A stretch of DNA of 64,000 bases from Rhizaria sp. SCN 62-66 (GCA_001724265.1 MEDY01000002.1:1-64000); one strand, 5' to 3'; shown: positions 14,401 to 25,194, numbered from the stretch's first letter. Notes: a model not told the origin generated them from the sequence alone. Program-made: numbers and translations.

Positions 14401-17028
14401 GCAGTCCTGGCACTAAGACACACTGTTGCGCCAAGTCTCAGTGCAAGTCGAAGAAGCTTGCTAAGTCTGTTAAGGACTGTGACATCGTCGCCGCCGGCGC
14501 TACTGCCGTCGTGACAGCCACCACCGCGACCATCAAGTCGATTGCAGCCACTTACATCAGCGGGGTAAGTGCCTCCAGTGGCGGCCGCTCTGCGCGGTCG
14601 TCTAGGGGGGCGTCACAGGAGTACTTGGACTCCTCGAGCGTCGACGGCCCATACATGCACCTACCCGGATATCTCAGGGTGCGCGCGCGCCTCGCCGCCG
14701 CCAAGGCGCATGATGCAGAGTACAACGCGCCGACTTACATCGGCAACGGCACTTACATCCCCAACAGCAACAGCAAGGACCTCTCCGACGACGACGATGA
14801 CGACGGCAATTACGATGATGACGGTGCGGTTTACACCCACAGGGCAAGTAACAAACGGTCTTCTGCTAACGCCGCCCACGCGACTGCGAGCGCGAGTGCG
14901 GGCGTCGGCGTTGGCGCCGCGTCGGTGTACCGCGTCGCCCTGGGCAGCTCGCTGGGCCACAGGTGCTTCCCCCGCCGCACGCACACTGCGGCCCCCGCGC
15001 TGCGCCTGTCGTTCCCGCGCACCGGCCCCGCTGAGGCGCTGGCGACGTACGCGTACGCGCTAGCGTCCGCCGCCGCCTCGGCCTCTGCATCTGCCTCAGC
15101 ATCAGCCTCTAATGCTAGCAGCGGCAGCGCAAACGCTGGTTCGAGCGATAGAAACTCCCAGGACAGCAACTATCAGTATCAACAACAGCAACAGCAGCAG
15201 CAGCAGCAACAAGAGGCCGCCGACGTCGCGGTTTCTTCTCTCTTGTCGCTCCAGCATGAGGCGTTCGTGGCCCAGGCCTCGCCCGCCGCCGCCGCCGCCG
15301 CCTCAGACCCGCAGCCTTTCTCAACTCCCTCCAACAGCGTCAACAGCAGTGCAAACGCCAACTCCGTCTCTGCGGCCAGCGGCGCGAGCGTCAACTACAC
15401 CGGCGCGTTTGCGTACGACGTGCTTGCGCCCACGACCGCGGGCAACAACGCCAATGGCGGCTCCGGCTCAAGCAGCAGCGGCGGCGGCGGCGGCAGCGGA
15501 GGCGGCGGCAGCGGCGGCGGCGGCGGAGGCGGCGTCGGCGGCGGCGGCGGCGGGGGCGGCGGCGGCGGCAGCTTCGTGCCCGTGAGCGCGAGCGCGCTGC
15601 ACCCTTGGGCGCCGTGGCTTGCGGTCGGCACGGCGACGACGAGCTCGAGCATCGAGCTGACGGACCTCAGCGGCGGGCAGACAGGCTGGGGATACGACTA
15701 CACGCCCGGTACGTAGGATTGTTATTTTATCTTTGGTATTAGCATTTCAAGATATAGCTTTGTTACAATAATTTATTTAAATGAAATCCTGTCTTATCAT
15801 TCTAAAAAGCTCACTTATATCCCGCAATATCCCCTCACTGTTTCCAACTCGACCCCCAACAGGCGCTGTCCCTGTCTCAGGCTCAGTTCCCGCATTTACC
15901 AACACAAATGCACCCGCGACAAACAGCAGCAGTAGCAGCAGCAAGAGCAAGTCCTCCTCCGCAGCTTTCATTGTTGGCGAGTGCTCTTTGACCTCGTCGC
16001 TGTCCCCATCAGTCCCCACAGCCTACACTCTCGTGGGCGCCAACAGCGCCGGCACTGGCGCCGGCGCGAGCTCCAGCAGCAGCAGCAGCAGCAGCAGCGG
16101 CAGTGCCAGCGGCGCCAGCGGGACGGTCTCCACCGCGGCGCTGCTGCCCTGCCCCGTCACCTGCGGCCGCGGCGCCCCCGTGACCAGCACGCACAGCTCG
16201 AACAGCAGCAGCGGCGGCGGCGGCGGCGGTTCTGGCTACGCGTTCGCGGCTGCATCCGCCGTCGCCGCCGCCTCTGCCTCGGCAGCCGCCTCTGCCTCTG
16301 CGAACGCTACCGAGCCCTTCCAGTCGATCCGCTACCACCCGAGCTTCGTCTCGCAGCGCATCGCGCCGGTTTTGGCCCTCGCGTTCCACCCGCGCCGCGC
16401 CGTGCTCGCCGCGGCGTCGGCCGACGGCGTCACACTGCACGCCGCCGCGACCACCGCCGCCGAGGCCGCGCTGCGCCTGCCCACGCCTGCGCAGGCCGCC
16501 ACCGCCGCCGCGGCCGCGGTCGCAGCGGCAGGAGCAACGGCGGCGGAGGCGGCGGCGGAGGCGGCAGCGGCGGGCGCGGGCGCTAAGGTTGTCACTGCGT
16601 CCGCAGCCGCGGCTGTCGCCGCCGCCACCGCCGCCGCACACAGCGCTGATGATTATGACGACGGTAGCGGCGGCGGCGGTGGCTCTGACGGCGCGCTCAC
16701 GCTCGTTGGCGTGTACGCCGGCGGCCTCGTCGGCGGCGGCAGCGGCGGCGGCGGCGACGGCGGCGGCGGCGGCGGCCGCGGCGGGCTCAGCAAGCTCGCG
16801 GCCACGCACGCTGGGCTGGTGCTGGGTCTGACCGCATTCATGGGCGGCGGCAGCGGCGGCAGCGGCGGCGCGGGCGCGGGCGGCGGCGGCAGTGGCGGCG
16901 GCGGCGGCTCTGATGGCAGTCAGGGAGGCAGCGGCGGCGGCGGCGGAGGCGGCGGCGGCGGTGGCTTGGGTACTGTAACCGCAGGGCTGCTGCTGGGTGC
17001 CGGAGACGCTGACGTGCAGGTGCTTTAA
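1..17028 (+). CDS. RPTOR: Raptor, TORC1 scaffold subunit (5' partial, 3 exons, one frameshift)
   Basis: Raptor presents substrates to the TOR kinase in TORC1. Exons are 1-11988, 12204-15708 and 15863-17028, ending in TAA. The N-terminal caspase-like RNC domain lies upstream of the window. Pieces collinear with animal Raptor appear in order: a HEAT segment (LLPLVVTLLPAYLQSPAAPV, nt 6-65), another with DPDARVRLAAIAALGALL (about 1890-1945), LRLEAVVALAQSVVSFLPLF (about 3380-3440) and FIWRVIVTVAATDSDSRVAA (about 4521-4580, compare human QIWRVLLHLAADPYPEV). The C-terminal WD40 propeller follows: VVVFHPYDPFLIVGSGAG (11720), LLTVTAGDGTARLW (12318), VIVAHWHQQRGRLFASVDY (13237), HLLYAGLSNGYVTCTDTR (13618), LVTVSVDGVVNVIDTR (13786), ALHPWAPWLAVGT (15595) and YHPSFVSQRIAPVLALAFHP (16333). 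Poly-A, -Q, -S, -N and -G insertions raise it to at least 5,550 residues against about 1,335 in human. The frame shifts at 11466-11469 inside a CAG run. No in-frame TAG was found. Identification is by recalled family similarity, not alignment. Confidence 0.93.
11379..11470 (+). repeat. (CAG)29 poly-Q tract with a one-base frame break
   Basis: Twenty-nine uninterrupted CAG codons run from 11379 to 11465. They are followed by CAAG, which holds one base too many for the frame. Upstream coding uses the frame of position 3. Downstream the sense frame (CAG CAA CAG CAA CCA CAA CAG, then FSSNTSFSDGYYGDLDQNEQ) starts at 11470. Staying in the first frame gives a short tail ending at 11576 and loses the WD40 domain. 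A base-calling or assembly error in the microsatellite is the simplest explanation; a real allele or translational frameshift is possible. Confidence 0.85.
11989..12203 (+). other. Raptor intron 1
   Basis: This is a 215-nt AT-rich GT-AG intron. The donor is CAG|GTACGCAT and the acceptor ACACACGCAG|GCG. It is phase 0, joining GCT GCA CAG to GCG TCT GGC. Removing it links the first WD40 strand block to RFRHVVSHFQAG without a stop. Confidence 0.88.
15709..15862 (+). other. Raptor intron 2
   Basis: This is a 154-nt AT-rich GT-AG intron. The donor is CCCG|GTACGTAG and the acceptor CCCCCAACAG|GCGC. It is phase 1: the split codon G+GC gives Gly, and the protein continues GAVPVSGSVPAFTNTNAP. It contains in-frame stops and separates two WD40 blades that are adjacent in other Raptors. 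Confidence 0.88.
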
Positions 17029-17858
17029 GTGAAGCCGCTCCAGCAGCGAGAGGTTGTTGCGAACAAACAGTCAACAAACACACATCAACAAACACACATT
17101 GAAGTTTCAGGCTTCTTGCACTCAAAACAAGCAAGGAGCTTATAGTATGATTTACGAATGCGAAAAAAACATATTGCTTTTAAATTCGAATTACATTAGT
17201 TAGATATATCACGATCATAGTAAGGCACAGTGAAAATACACTTGTACATGTACATATTCCTAACCGGTAGGCACCTTACTGTGGGATCAGCAGTAATACA
17301 TCAACACATTCTTTCTTTGCTGTTGCACCAGGCCCACCGAACATCCTTGCTTAGATTGGATGCGATACCACGAAGAACAAAAAAATGCACCACATTTAAC
17401 ACATGACGTAGCAAATAATTGTCTATTGTATTGTTGTGAAATATTCCGTTCGAAACTTTCCTAACTGGCTTCTGTATCATCAGAACAAACTCGACTTGCC
17501 AGCCAGTCAAAGTGGCATTCTAGTATTATCTAATCTCTCTTGCCTTCTACAGGTCGTATATACGGTGTTTAGACACCTCTCACATTATGAAGCCACCAAA
17601 GAGGCACTGCCCAACGCCATGCTTACGTTGTGGTGGCGACGTTGATGGATCCGTTTGCATCTTCTCGCACCTTCACTTCATCAGCTCATGATAAGTCTGT
17701 ATTCTCGCCTTTAACTTTACACACACACACACGGTGCTACTAGCCACACAACGTGTTATCCACATTGAGACTTGCACTAGGTGCTTGAAAAGCCCGACGC
17801 GACATATACAAAGGTGACGGTATAAAGCACCTCCACTGCCATCGGTTGTGTCACGAGG
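17029..17858. other. Intergenic spacer between Raptor and the zinc-finger gene
   Basis: This 830-nt AT-richer spacer has no convincing gene. It holds a short (AC)n run near 17716-17733 and a TATA-like element at 17821. No AATAAA for Raptor was seen. Open frames here are under 75 codons and lack family resemblance. Confidence 0.6.
17821..17827 (+). promoter_or_regulatory. TATA-box-like element before the zinc-finger gene
   Basis: TATAAAG lies 38 nt upstream of the first in-frame ATG at 17859. An in-frame TAA at 17823 overlaps it, so the coding frame cannot begin farther upstream without splicing. If used at typical spacing, the 5' leader would be only about ten bases. This is inference from sequence alone. 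Confidence 0.4.
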
Positions 17859-20800
17859 ATGCAACCCATCGCAACTGGAGCCGACGCTGCATGCCGCCCA
17901 TGTACATCAGGAGACACCCCTGTTTGTCTTACGGTCAGAAACCATGCTGTCTTGGGCTCTATTGTTCTCCCAGTCCCGTCGCATCTATTCTCGACATCTG
18001 CACAAACGGTTCCTCTGGACGCATTGTATGCTCTTGCGGCGCTCACCCCGGCGACTGTACCATACATGGCGGCAGTGAGGCAGATGGAGACGATGATCCC
18101 CGCGTTTGGTGCAGACGGCTGGGCATTATCACAGGACATGCTAACGAATGAAGCAATGAGGTACCTTGAGGGACATATTTTTGGAGCACGAACGGAGCTT
18201 GTGCGGCTCGGCCAACCACTCCCATAGTTTATGGGCGGCGAACCAGCCCGAGACGCACAGGAACGGTCACATACGCACCATGTACAGTCAATAGCAGGGG
18301 AGATTCAGCAACTTACTGCCTCTGCGACAATGGGCAGAAGCGAGAACTGCACCGGCTCCCCCGTCCCTTGCGCTTGCAACGCCCCAGCTGCTACTGCTGG
18401 CGCTGACATTTCTGGTACTGCTGCTGCTGGTACTGCTGCTGTGCGCCCCCCCTCTGCCACCGCCACCGTCATCAGCAACATCAACGTTGCAGCGGCTTAC
18501 AACGCCGCCATTTGCCCCGTTGCCTCTAGCGCCGCCTTGCACCCGGCCTCTCCGTCGCGCGCGCGCCCCACCGCCCCCACCGCTACCCCCACCGCTACCC
18601 CCACCGCTGCCCCCGCTGCCCCCGCTGCAGGCGCGACGCCCGCGACCGCGATCGCGAGTGCCGCGGCAAAGGTGCATAGCCTCGACGACATTAGCTCCAA
18701 CTCGGCCGACGAGCCTTCCAACAGCCCCAAACCTGTGATCGTTACGCACATCAGCACTTTCCAATCTTTCTCATCATCTTCACCACATGATGCGCCCGAT
18801 TGTCAACCTCTTACCGACGCACCTGAAGAGCCGATATGGAAGGTGCAGCTAACAATCCACCCGGAAAAGAACGACTGGTGCCCCTTATCCCTTCTCTCTG
18901 ACGCGCAGCGCGCCTCAACTTCCGTGTACACCCACCGCGTTGAGTACGCCAAGACGGGCCGCGCACGCTGCCGAAAATGCGGCTTGTTTATCGATCAGGA
19001 GGCTCTGCGTATCGGGCTGCCGATGAAATGGCCCAATGGGCTATACGGCTACATCTCCGGTTGGTTGCATGTCTAGTGCTGTCGTCTGCGTGACAACTAC
19101 CCCAACGAGGACCCTGATACGTTCACGTGGGCGCACTTCATCTATAACTACCCTGCGTTGTGTCCCACGGACCAGGCCCGGGTGCGCGCCGAGTTAGGTC
19201 GCGCAGCACCGCCACACACATCTCAGGCGCAATCATTACAGACTCGTCGTCAAGCAGAAAAACAAGTCCTTCGGGAACAAACGCGGACGCCCGCTCACCT
19301 GGAAGAGGATGTAGGCTCACTGAACTAGTATCACACACTAAGTCTATCTCGGAACACACGTCATCACGTTGGTATTACTGACCCGCAACGCGGGCAACAA
19401 TGTCAGCCGGACAAAGAGCATGGTAATTCGCGACAACATCTTCAACAAAAACGTTCTCGGAAGCAACAGAAATATCGCAAAGATACGTTTTTTTCTGAGC
19501 ACCCACAGGAACAAGGACGAGGCCAAACGCAACACACTGCCGCACTTATCCCTGCTTTAGGGTCTGTCGATAATTCGACTGGAGATTCACTCGCACGCAC
19601 GCACCCACAGCAACTACAATACTCGCAAGGACATGGACATTCCCAGGGCACATTATTGCGTCAAAACAATTCTGCCTCATACCAACAAGTATTAGCACCG
19701 CTCACTCGTGTCGCCCATTAGATTTCGTTGGGGACTCATTGTAGTCGGTTGTTCACAGCTCGTGGTCAGAGCTCGAATGCAACTGGCGTTTAGCCAGACT
19801 TAACTCAAGATACGGCCTATCTTTTGCACGAAGCTTCTTTTATTACTCGCGCACTCGCACTTTGCCGGGATCAATATCAACAACAAATACTACAGAAACA
19901 GCTGCAGCAAATTCAAACTGGCAATCAGCGGGAACAAAGCCCTGTCCACATCGACGAAACCTATCGTGATTCTGAACACCGCGCAGTTTTGCACTGGCTT
20001 CTTGGCACTTCCTACATTTCCAGTGATACCACCAATAACAACAGTGTTGCATGCGCGGAAGACGTATCAACAAATGCGCCCCAGTTGCCCACCAACGCTG
20101 AGGCGGCTACTCCTACAGCCACTGGGCACGATGCCACAAGATCAGGTGTCCCTTCCTCAGTTGCTGCAACTGATGCTCCCAGCTTGGTTGCAACATCGTC
20201 CGCTGGTATTGTTGCGACGAGTGCAGAAGACGGAACTCAAGCTGCTTTGTGGCGACAAAATCAAAGTGCCACACAGGGCGACTCTGATACAGATACAGCG
20301 CACCCTGCGGCTGGCGTTGTCGTGGAGGGTACTGAGACTTATTCATCGTCACTGTTAAAGCTCATTCGCACGGGAACTATCACAACAGGTTGCATGCCCG
20401 CTGCGTTTACCGTCAAGACAGAGAGGACAAGCGCAAGTAATGTCACATTAGGCCTGCCTCCGGCGGCACCCCGGCTTAACAGCAGCACCCCAACACCCAA
20501 GAAGACAAGCTATACTAATCCTAGTAACACTGGTCATAACGTCTTCATCACCACAGTCGATGCTGCATCACATAATTCGACAAATGTTCTGGCTGCGAAC
20601 CGGAGAGGTTTCAGCAACGTATCTCTTCATTGCCCCAGGGCATCTTCGCAACCAGGACCCTGGCTTCGCAACGATCCTACTGTCTTTACCCAGACAGATG
20701 GACACTCAAACATGAACTCTGACAGCGACAGCGATTCCGGCCGTGACAGCAGCAGCAACAGCGACAGCACATATGACTCCAGCAGCGGAAGCGACAAAAG

Positions 20801-21869
20801 CAGCAACAGCGGCAGCGACAACACCGATGATTCCGACAGCTCTGACAGTGAGTCAGATTCCGACAGAGACATTAGCTCGGACTCTACAACAAGCACTGAA
20901 AGTGATAGCGCCAGCAGCTCAAGTAGTACATCTGACTGCGGCAGCGGGAGCGACAACGACACTCTCGCATGTGACAGTGCCAGCGACTGTTCTGATGACA
21001 ATGATAGCGGCTCTCGCTCAAGATCGAAAACGCTAACATTTGACGATGAGAGGTCGTTACGGCCCGAGTTCATTGGCTCAGCATATGAGAGCTCAGTGAT
21101 CAACGGTGGTCAACTAAAGAAACGTCGTTTAGCAAACATGTCGAACATTGCAGATAATAATCACAGCGCGGTGTACGTTAACGGCCAAAGCAATCTCACA
21201 GCCATCGCAAATGCGAAAAATTCCGTGATGAAGTCGGCTGATGTCGTTGTGACCAAGTACGTCAGGCTACCGCATTTTCGTTCCCGTGAGAGAACTCAGA
21301 ACAAAAAGATCTACAGCACCATGAACGGAGGCATCTACATTAGCAGCACTTCTGTCGCTGGGGCGCCAGTTAGGTGTGAGCCAGCTGATAATGAAAGCTA
21401 TAGAGTAATGAATGCCGCAAGATTGGCTGGAAGTCGCCAACCTCATCAAACTAAAACTTCCGATATGAGCGAAGTTGCTCATCCACGGTCGACTAATAAC
21501 TTGAAACGATATGTGACATCGATGCCACTGTCACTGCCATCGTTGATGCAAAAGCAACTACTCCAGGCGCAGTCGCAACAGCCGAAACAACGCTCGGTGC
21601 AGAGTGCACAGGCGCAGGTGCATGTCCGGACTGGTGCGAGAGACGTGACTAAGCATGAGCCGCAAACCGATCTCGGTGCTTCTGTGCATTCGCATTCTCA
21701 ATTGCTGCGACTTACACCGTTACAACTTGCCATTCAGAACCATTCCTTGTTTGCACAAGAGTACGGAGTCGCGGGTGGTGCGGATGAATCTGAGGTACTG
21801 TCGCAAGGCCCTCCGCCACTAGAACCGCTGTCGCCTGTAGTCGCAGCACAAATCACGTGGACCAAGTGA
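17859..21869 (+). CDS. PARP-type zinc-finger protein with five in-frame TAG codons
   Basis: One frame stays free of TAA and TGA for 1,336 codons, from ATG 17859 to TGA 21867-21869. It contains TAG at residues 123, 406, 490, 621 and 645. Residues about 360-440 match the DNA-break-sensing PARP-type zinc finger: HRVEYAKTGRARCRKC, then LFIDQEALRIGLP, then WLHV-TAG-CCRLRD. C371-x2-C374-x29-H404-x2-C407 fits the CxxC-HxxC ligand spacing of PARP1 finger 1, with TAG inside HxxC. The rest is low complexity: Ala/Pro/Thr-rich near 200-280, Gln-rich 460-690, and a Ser/Asp-rich acidic stretch at nt 20712-21010. No PARP catalytic domain was recognised. DNA binding is likely; the overall role is unknown. 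Base composition is less GC-rich than in the giant genes. Reading TAG as stop would split it into fragments, none carrying a complete zinc finger. Confidence 0.85.
18225..18227 (+). other. In-frame TAG read as sense (residue 123)
   Basis: The context is RLGQPLP-TAG-FMGGEPARD. The frame is open on both sides, with an ATG two codons downstream that a stop-based annotation would wrongly choose as a start. Confidence 0.8.
19074..19076 (+). other. In-frame TAG inside a zinc-finger ligand pair (residue 406)
   Basis: The context is GWLHV-TAG-CCRLRD. The codon sits between zinc ligands H404 and C407 of the PARP-type finger. Translation through it is needed to complete the domain. Confidence 0.88.
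19326..19328 (+). other. In-frame TAG read as sense (residue 490)
   Basis: The context is GSLN-TAG-YHTLSLSRN. The frame continues open into a Gln-rich region. Confidence 0.8.
19719..19721 (+). other. In-frame TAG read as sense (residue 621)
   Basis: The context is LTRVAH-TAG-ISLGTH, in the same open frame. Confidence 0.8.
19791..19793 (+). other. In-frame TAG read as sense (residue 645)
   Basis: The context is SNATGV-TAG-PDLTQDTAYLL. The frame then stays open for a further 691 codons to TGA. Confidence 0.8.
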
Positions 21870-22666
21870 CCACGGTGATGCCGTATCTCCTAAATAAGCT
21901 TGGAATGCAAGCTCTATTGCCAGGTTTTACGTCATGCCATTACGTACGCCGGGCGTTGCCTTGAGGCCGGAGTTGCGGCGTGCGACTCGGCGTACCGCGC
22001 GCTTATACTTGTCAATAAACTCGCGGTTCCATTGGCGCTGCATGCAATCATGGCGAGGTAGCATGGGAATATACATAAAGTAGGATTAATCGAATAAACT
22101 ACGGTTAAACCAGTTGCAGACACTTTGACGAATTATGGGCATAAGTGTCATGTCAAATTTGTCGAGAGCGCGGGCTCTTGACTTATCTTGTTTTGGGCTA
22201 AGTAGATCTTGTGTAACTACGTGTTAGGGTACATCTTTCTAAAACTGTTATGAATCACTGTACAATATATTAAGTTATGTATGTTGATAGATCATTGCTC
22301 GCACCGTTACTGCATCACACAACACAGAAACGTATCGTGTAATAGTAACACAGCGAAACAACACACTGGCCCAGATTCTGACCCGCGATATTTGCATTGC
22401 AATACAAATAGTAGAGCAGCTGTCTTTGCTTGCACTCAGACGGCACCCCGCGCTATAAGATATCACTCAGCAGTTTCATTATATACCCAGCCAACAACAA
22501 AAGATCTAAGAGCTTAAAAGGTTAGACGTCGCTCAGTCCCATAGCTTTCGTCTCGTTTTGCCAACACTACACACGAGCAATCACCATCCCTTTCATATTA
22601 GAGCTAGTCCAGCGTTGTCTCGTCTCGATTCGCCGCGCTTTATCGCGTTTAGTTGCGTTGGTGCCC
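21870..22666. other. Convergent 3' spacer with poly(A) signals
   Basis: This 797-nt spacer lies between the convergent 3' ends of the zinc-finger gene (+) and uS17m (-). AATAAA occurs at 22014-22019 and 22093-22098, about 145 and 225 nt after the zinc-finger stop, both plausible for its poly(A) addition. No RNA gene or credible ORF was seen. Confidence 0.55.
22014..22019 (+). terminator. Poly(A) signal AATAAA of the zinc-finger gene
   Basis: AATAAA lies 145 nt beyond the TGA. A second copy at 22093-22098 is an alternative. Confidence 0.45.
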
Positions 22667-23152
22667 TCACTTCATGTTCTTGCTCTCGGCGGCGTGCTTG
22701 GCGACGGCCTCGGGCGAGATGTAGGGCGCGGTGATGCCGTCGAGCACGTCGCGGTAGCTGTCCTGCTCCAAGTACTTGCGCGGGGCAAGCGCGCGCTCGG
22801 GCACGAGCGTGGGCGGCATGGCCTCGATCGGGAAGAGTGGGTCCGTGCCGAGGCGCGTGGCGATGACGATCTTGCTCACGCAGAAGTGCTTGTGCTTCGA
22901 CAGGCGCGGCACGGGCGAGATCTCCACCAGGTCGCCGACGCGGCATTCGTCGTGCTCGTCGTGCGCCATAAACTTGCGGTGACGGCGGATGTACTTCTGG
23001 ATCTTGGGGTAGTACTGGTAGTAGGGAACGGTAACGGTGACAGACTTCTGCATGCCGTCAGTCGCGACGCGGCCGCGCAGGGTCTTGGGAGGGGCCGTCT
23101 TCTTCAGCATCTTGTGCAGAAGGGGCATCGCATCCTTGCGGAGCATAGACAT
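22667..23152 (-). CDS. MRPS17: Mitochondrial small-subunit ribosomal protein uS17m
   Basis: This 161-residue protein starts at ATG 23152 and ends in TGA. The uS17 OB-fold signature is clear: LRGRVATDGMQKSVTVTVPY, then YPKIQKYIRRHRKFMAHDE, then CRVGDLVEISPVPRLSKHKH and FCVSKIV. uS17 binds 16S-type rRNA during early small-subunit assembly. The short basic N-terminus (MSMLRKDAMPLLHKMLKK) and the C-terminal extension of about 70 residues favour the mitochondrial form over cytosolic uS17 (RPS11), but organelle targeting is inferred. An in-frame Met at residue 3 is an alternative start. The gene is intronless and free of homopeptide tracts, unlike its giant neighbours, and is transcribed divergently from the Canopy gene. 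Confidence 0.88.
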   Translation of the reverse strand: MSMLRKDAMPLLHKMLKKTAPPKTLRGRVATDGMQKSVTVTVPYYQYYPKIQKYIRRHRKFMAHDEHDECRVGDLVEISPVPRLSKHKHFCVSKIVIATRLGTDPLFPIEAMPPTLVPERALAPRKYLEQDSYRDVLDGITAPYISPEAVAKHAAESKNMK

Positions 23153-23924
23153 CGCGAAAGAGGTCTATACAGCGAACAACGGCGCGGGGCACAAAGAATA
23201 AGGACCAGGCAAGAGCGTAATAGAGAGGGCGAGTTAGGGCGAGATGAGTGAGGGGACAACGGGTCGGAAAGAGGAGGTCTGTTAGAAGGTAAGGTGGTGT
23301 TTCTAGCACTCACTAAATTATGACTGCAAAAATCAGCAAAGTTTTGCAAGAATATTTGTCCTATTGCGTTATTCACGCACGCTTGGACACACACGACCCG
23401 AACGAATTCAGCCCCAGTCTCGCTGTGCCGCTGCTCTCGGTCGGTCGAGCTCTCGCTCACAGTCAGGCTGGGAAATTATTTAGCCGCGCGCCTGGTTCGC
23501 GAAAAACCGTCCTACCCGCTGGACGGTCAGCCAACCTATTCAAGACAAGTTCTACCGCTAGACTTCCGTCAATACGTACAGAAACAGGACATCATATACT
23601 GGGCGTTTGATATTATATGGGTTCCAGTTTGTAGTTCTTACCGTCTTGATCTTGTCTTTCTTCGGCCTCCAAGTTTCGACTGCTCATGACCGCTGTTTGA
23701 TGACGATACTTCTCTCTCGTCCAAGTCTTTTTAATATCACAAATTTCGATCATATTTGCCAACATGTTATTGAAATTGAACAACCCTATCTAACTGTAAC
23801 TTTTTGTCCCGATCTTTGTTGTTTTCACGCCGCAGCACAGCTTCGAAGCAACACCACCACCCTCCAACACAAGCAAATCCAATCATCACCTTGACGCGGC
23901 TCCTTGCTTCATCAGCACACCACC
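23153..23924. promoter_or_regulatory. Divergent promoter region, uS17m and Canopy
   Basis: This 772-nt spacer lies between two start codons pointing away from each other, so it should hold both promoters. No clear TATA box or tRNA was seen. It contains a pyrimidine-rich stretch just before the Canopy start, which has an ACCACC ATG context. Confidence 0.5.
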
Positions 23925-24983
23925 ATGCGCTTCTGCTCCTCCACCCTTGCCGTTCTTTTGTCGGTTGCCACCGTGCTCTTCCTGGCCGCGCACCTCGACG
24001 GTGTGACCGCTAAGCTCACCGCCTCCGAGAAGTGCTCTGCGTGCGACCTGATCGTCGACGAGCTGGAGCTGATTTTCCACGAAGATGATCGCACCAACGA
24101 GCACGTCGACCTGCGCAACCGGCTCAACACGCAGGGCAAGCGCGTTGGCAAGGTTCTCCCTTACCGCCACTCCGAGATGCGGCTTTACAGCGTGACTGAG
24201 CGCCTGTGCGCACACGTCGCCGACCGGACCTACGACCACGGGACCCTCACGTTCCCCAACGACGACGAAACGGACACGAGCGTCGTGGCGCTCGCACACC
24301 CGGTGTTCTTCGCGGCCGACCTGCAGTCGCGCGCGTTCGCGGCCTCGCTGGACTACTCCTCGGAACAGGTCGCGCGCGCCAAGCGCAAGGAGCTCGCAGT
24401 GTACTGCTCGGGCATCGTGGAGAACCACGAGGAGAGGTTGTTTGCGTGGATCCGACAGGACAAGACGGCCAGGGAGATCCGCCAGCTGCTATGTCACGCG
24501 CCCGGCGGCACCAAGCACTGTGCCGTCTCCGCCCCCAAGAACAAGCGCAAGCCGGTCCAGAGCGCTGAAAGCAATAGTGAGACTGCTGCTGTCGATCCTG
24601 CTGCTGACACTGTTTCCGCTGCGGACTCTGCGGCGGACGCCACGGCTGTCCCGGCGCGTGACCCGACGCGGCACCTGGTGGCGGCCGAGCCTGAGCGCAC
24701 GGTGTTCGCGTTTGTGGAGGAAAAGGACGGCGAGGTCGTGCCCATCGTGCGCACCCCCGCCGCCGGCGCCGGCATGGGCGACACCGACGCTAGCGACAAC
24801 GCTGGCGATAGCGCGAACGACAGCGAAGGCAATGGCAGTGACAGTGAGAACAAGAGCGCTGCCGACGGTGAGATCGCTAAGGCTGAGACCGAGGCCGGAT
24901 CTGAGGCAGAGTCTGATGCTGCTGCCGCTGAGGCTGAGACTGAGGCGGCGGTAGGTGCGACTGAGGGCAAGGACGAGCTGTGA
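23925..24983 (+). CDS. CNPY: Canopy-family saposin-like ER protein with KDEL tail
   Basis: This 352-residue secretory-pathway protein starts at ATG 23925 and ends in TGA. Residues 1-29 form a signal peptide with core LAVLLSVATVLFLAAHL. The Canopy (DUF3456) pattern follows: C37-S-A-C40-DLIVDELEL, then VDLRNRLNTQGKRVGKVLPY, SEMRLYSVTERLC, AVYCSGIVENHEERL and LLCHAPGGTKHC. That gives six cysteines consistent with three saposin-like disulfides. From about residue 215 the chain is acidic and Ala/Ser/Glu-rich, ending GKDEL, an ER-retrieval signal. Animal Canopy proteins act as ER co-chaperones for receptor maturation; the same role here is inference. The gene is intronless. It converges on the giant gene with 311 nt between stops. 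Confidence 0.86.
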   Translation: MRFCSSTLAVLLSVATVLFLAAHLDGVTAKLTASEKCSACDLIVDELELIFHEDDRTNEHVDLRNRLNTQGKRVGKVLPYRHSEMRLYSVTERLCAHVADRTYDHGTLTFPNDDETDTSVVALAHPVFFAADLQSRAFAASLDYSSEQVARAKRKELAVYCSGIVENHEERLFAWIRQDKTAREIRQLLCHAPGGTKHCAVSAPKNKRKPVQSAESNSETAAVDPAADTVSAADSAADATAVPARDPTRHLVAAEPERTVFAFVEEKDGEVVPIVRTPAAGAGMGDTDASDNAGDSANDSEGNGSDSENKSAADGEIAKAETEAGSEAESDAAAAEAETEAAVGATEGKDEL

Positions 24984-25026
24984 GGAGTGTGAGATGAGTT
25001 CACAGTCACCACAAGTAGTTGAGGCG

Positions 25027-25032
25027 TTTATT
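25027..25032 (-). terminator. Possible poly(A) signal of the giant minus-strand gene
   Basis: AATAAA is on the minus strand, 263 nt past the TAA at 25295-25297 and inside the likely Canopy 3' UTR. Confidence 0.35.
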
Positions 25033-25188
25033 ATTGTTTTCCGACGGACAGTGCGTGTCTTGCGACTATATAGATTCGAGTTCATTTGCATGTTGTCATT
25101 GAGTTCATGACGTTTTTCGTCAAGTGAAGTTGTGGCCAGAGGATATTGAATACATCATTCTGTATTGTTATTGTTCTTGCGTTCGATT

Positions 25189-25194
25189 AATAAA
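25189..25194 (+). terminator. Poly(A) signal of the Canopy gene
   Basis: AATAAA lies in GATTAATAAAACTC, 206 nt after the Canopy TGA. Confidence 0.45.

Noticed and set aside
17859-21869. Zinc-finger gene as a decaying pseudogene
   Set aside because: All five interruptions are TAG with no TAA, TGA or frameshift in over 4 kb, and the conserved finger spans one of them. Neutral decay would give mixed lesions.
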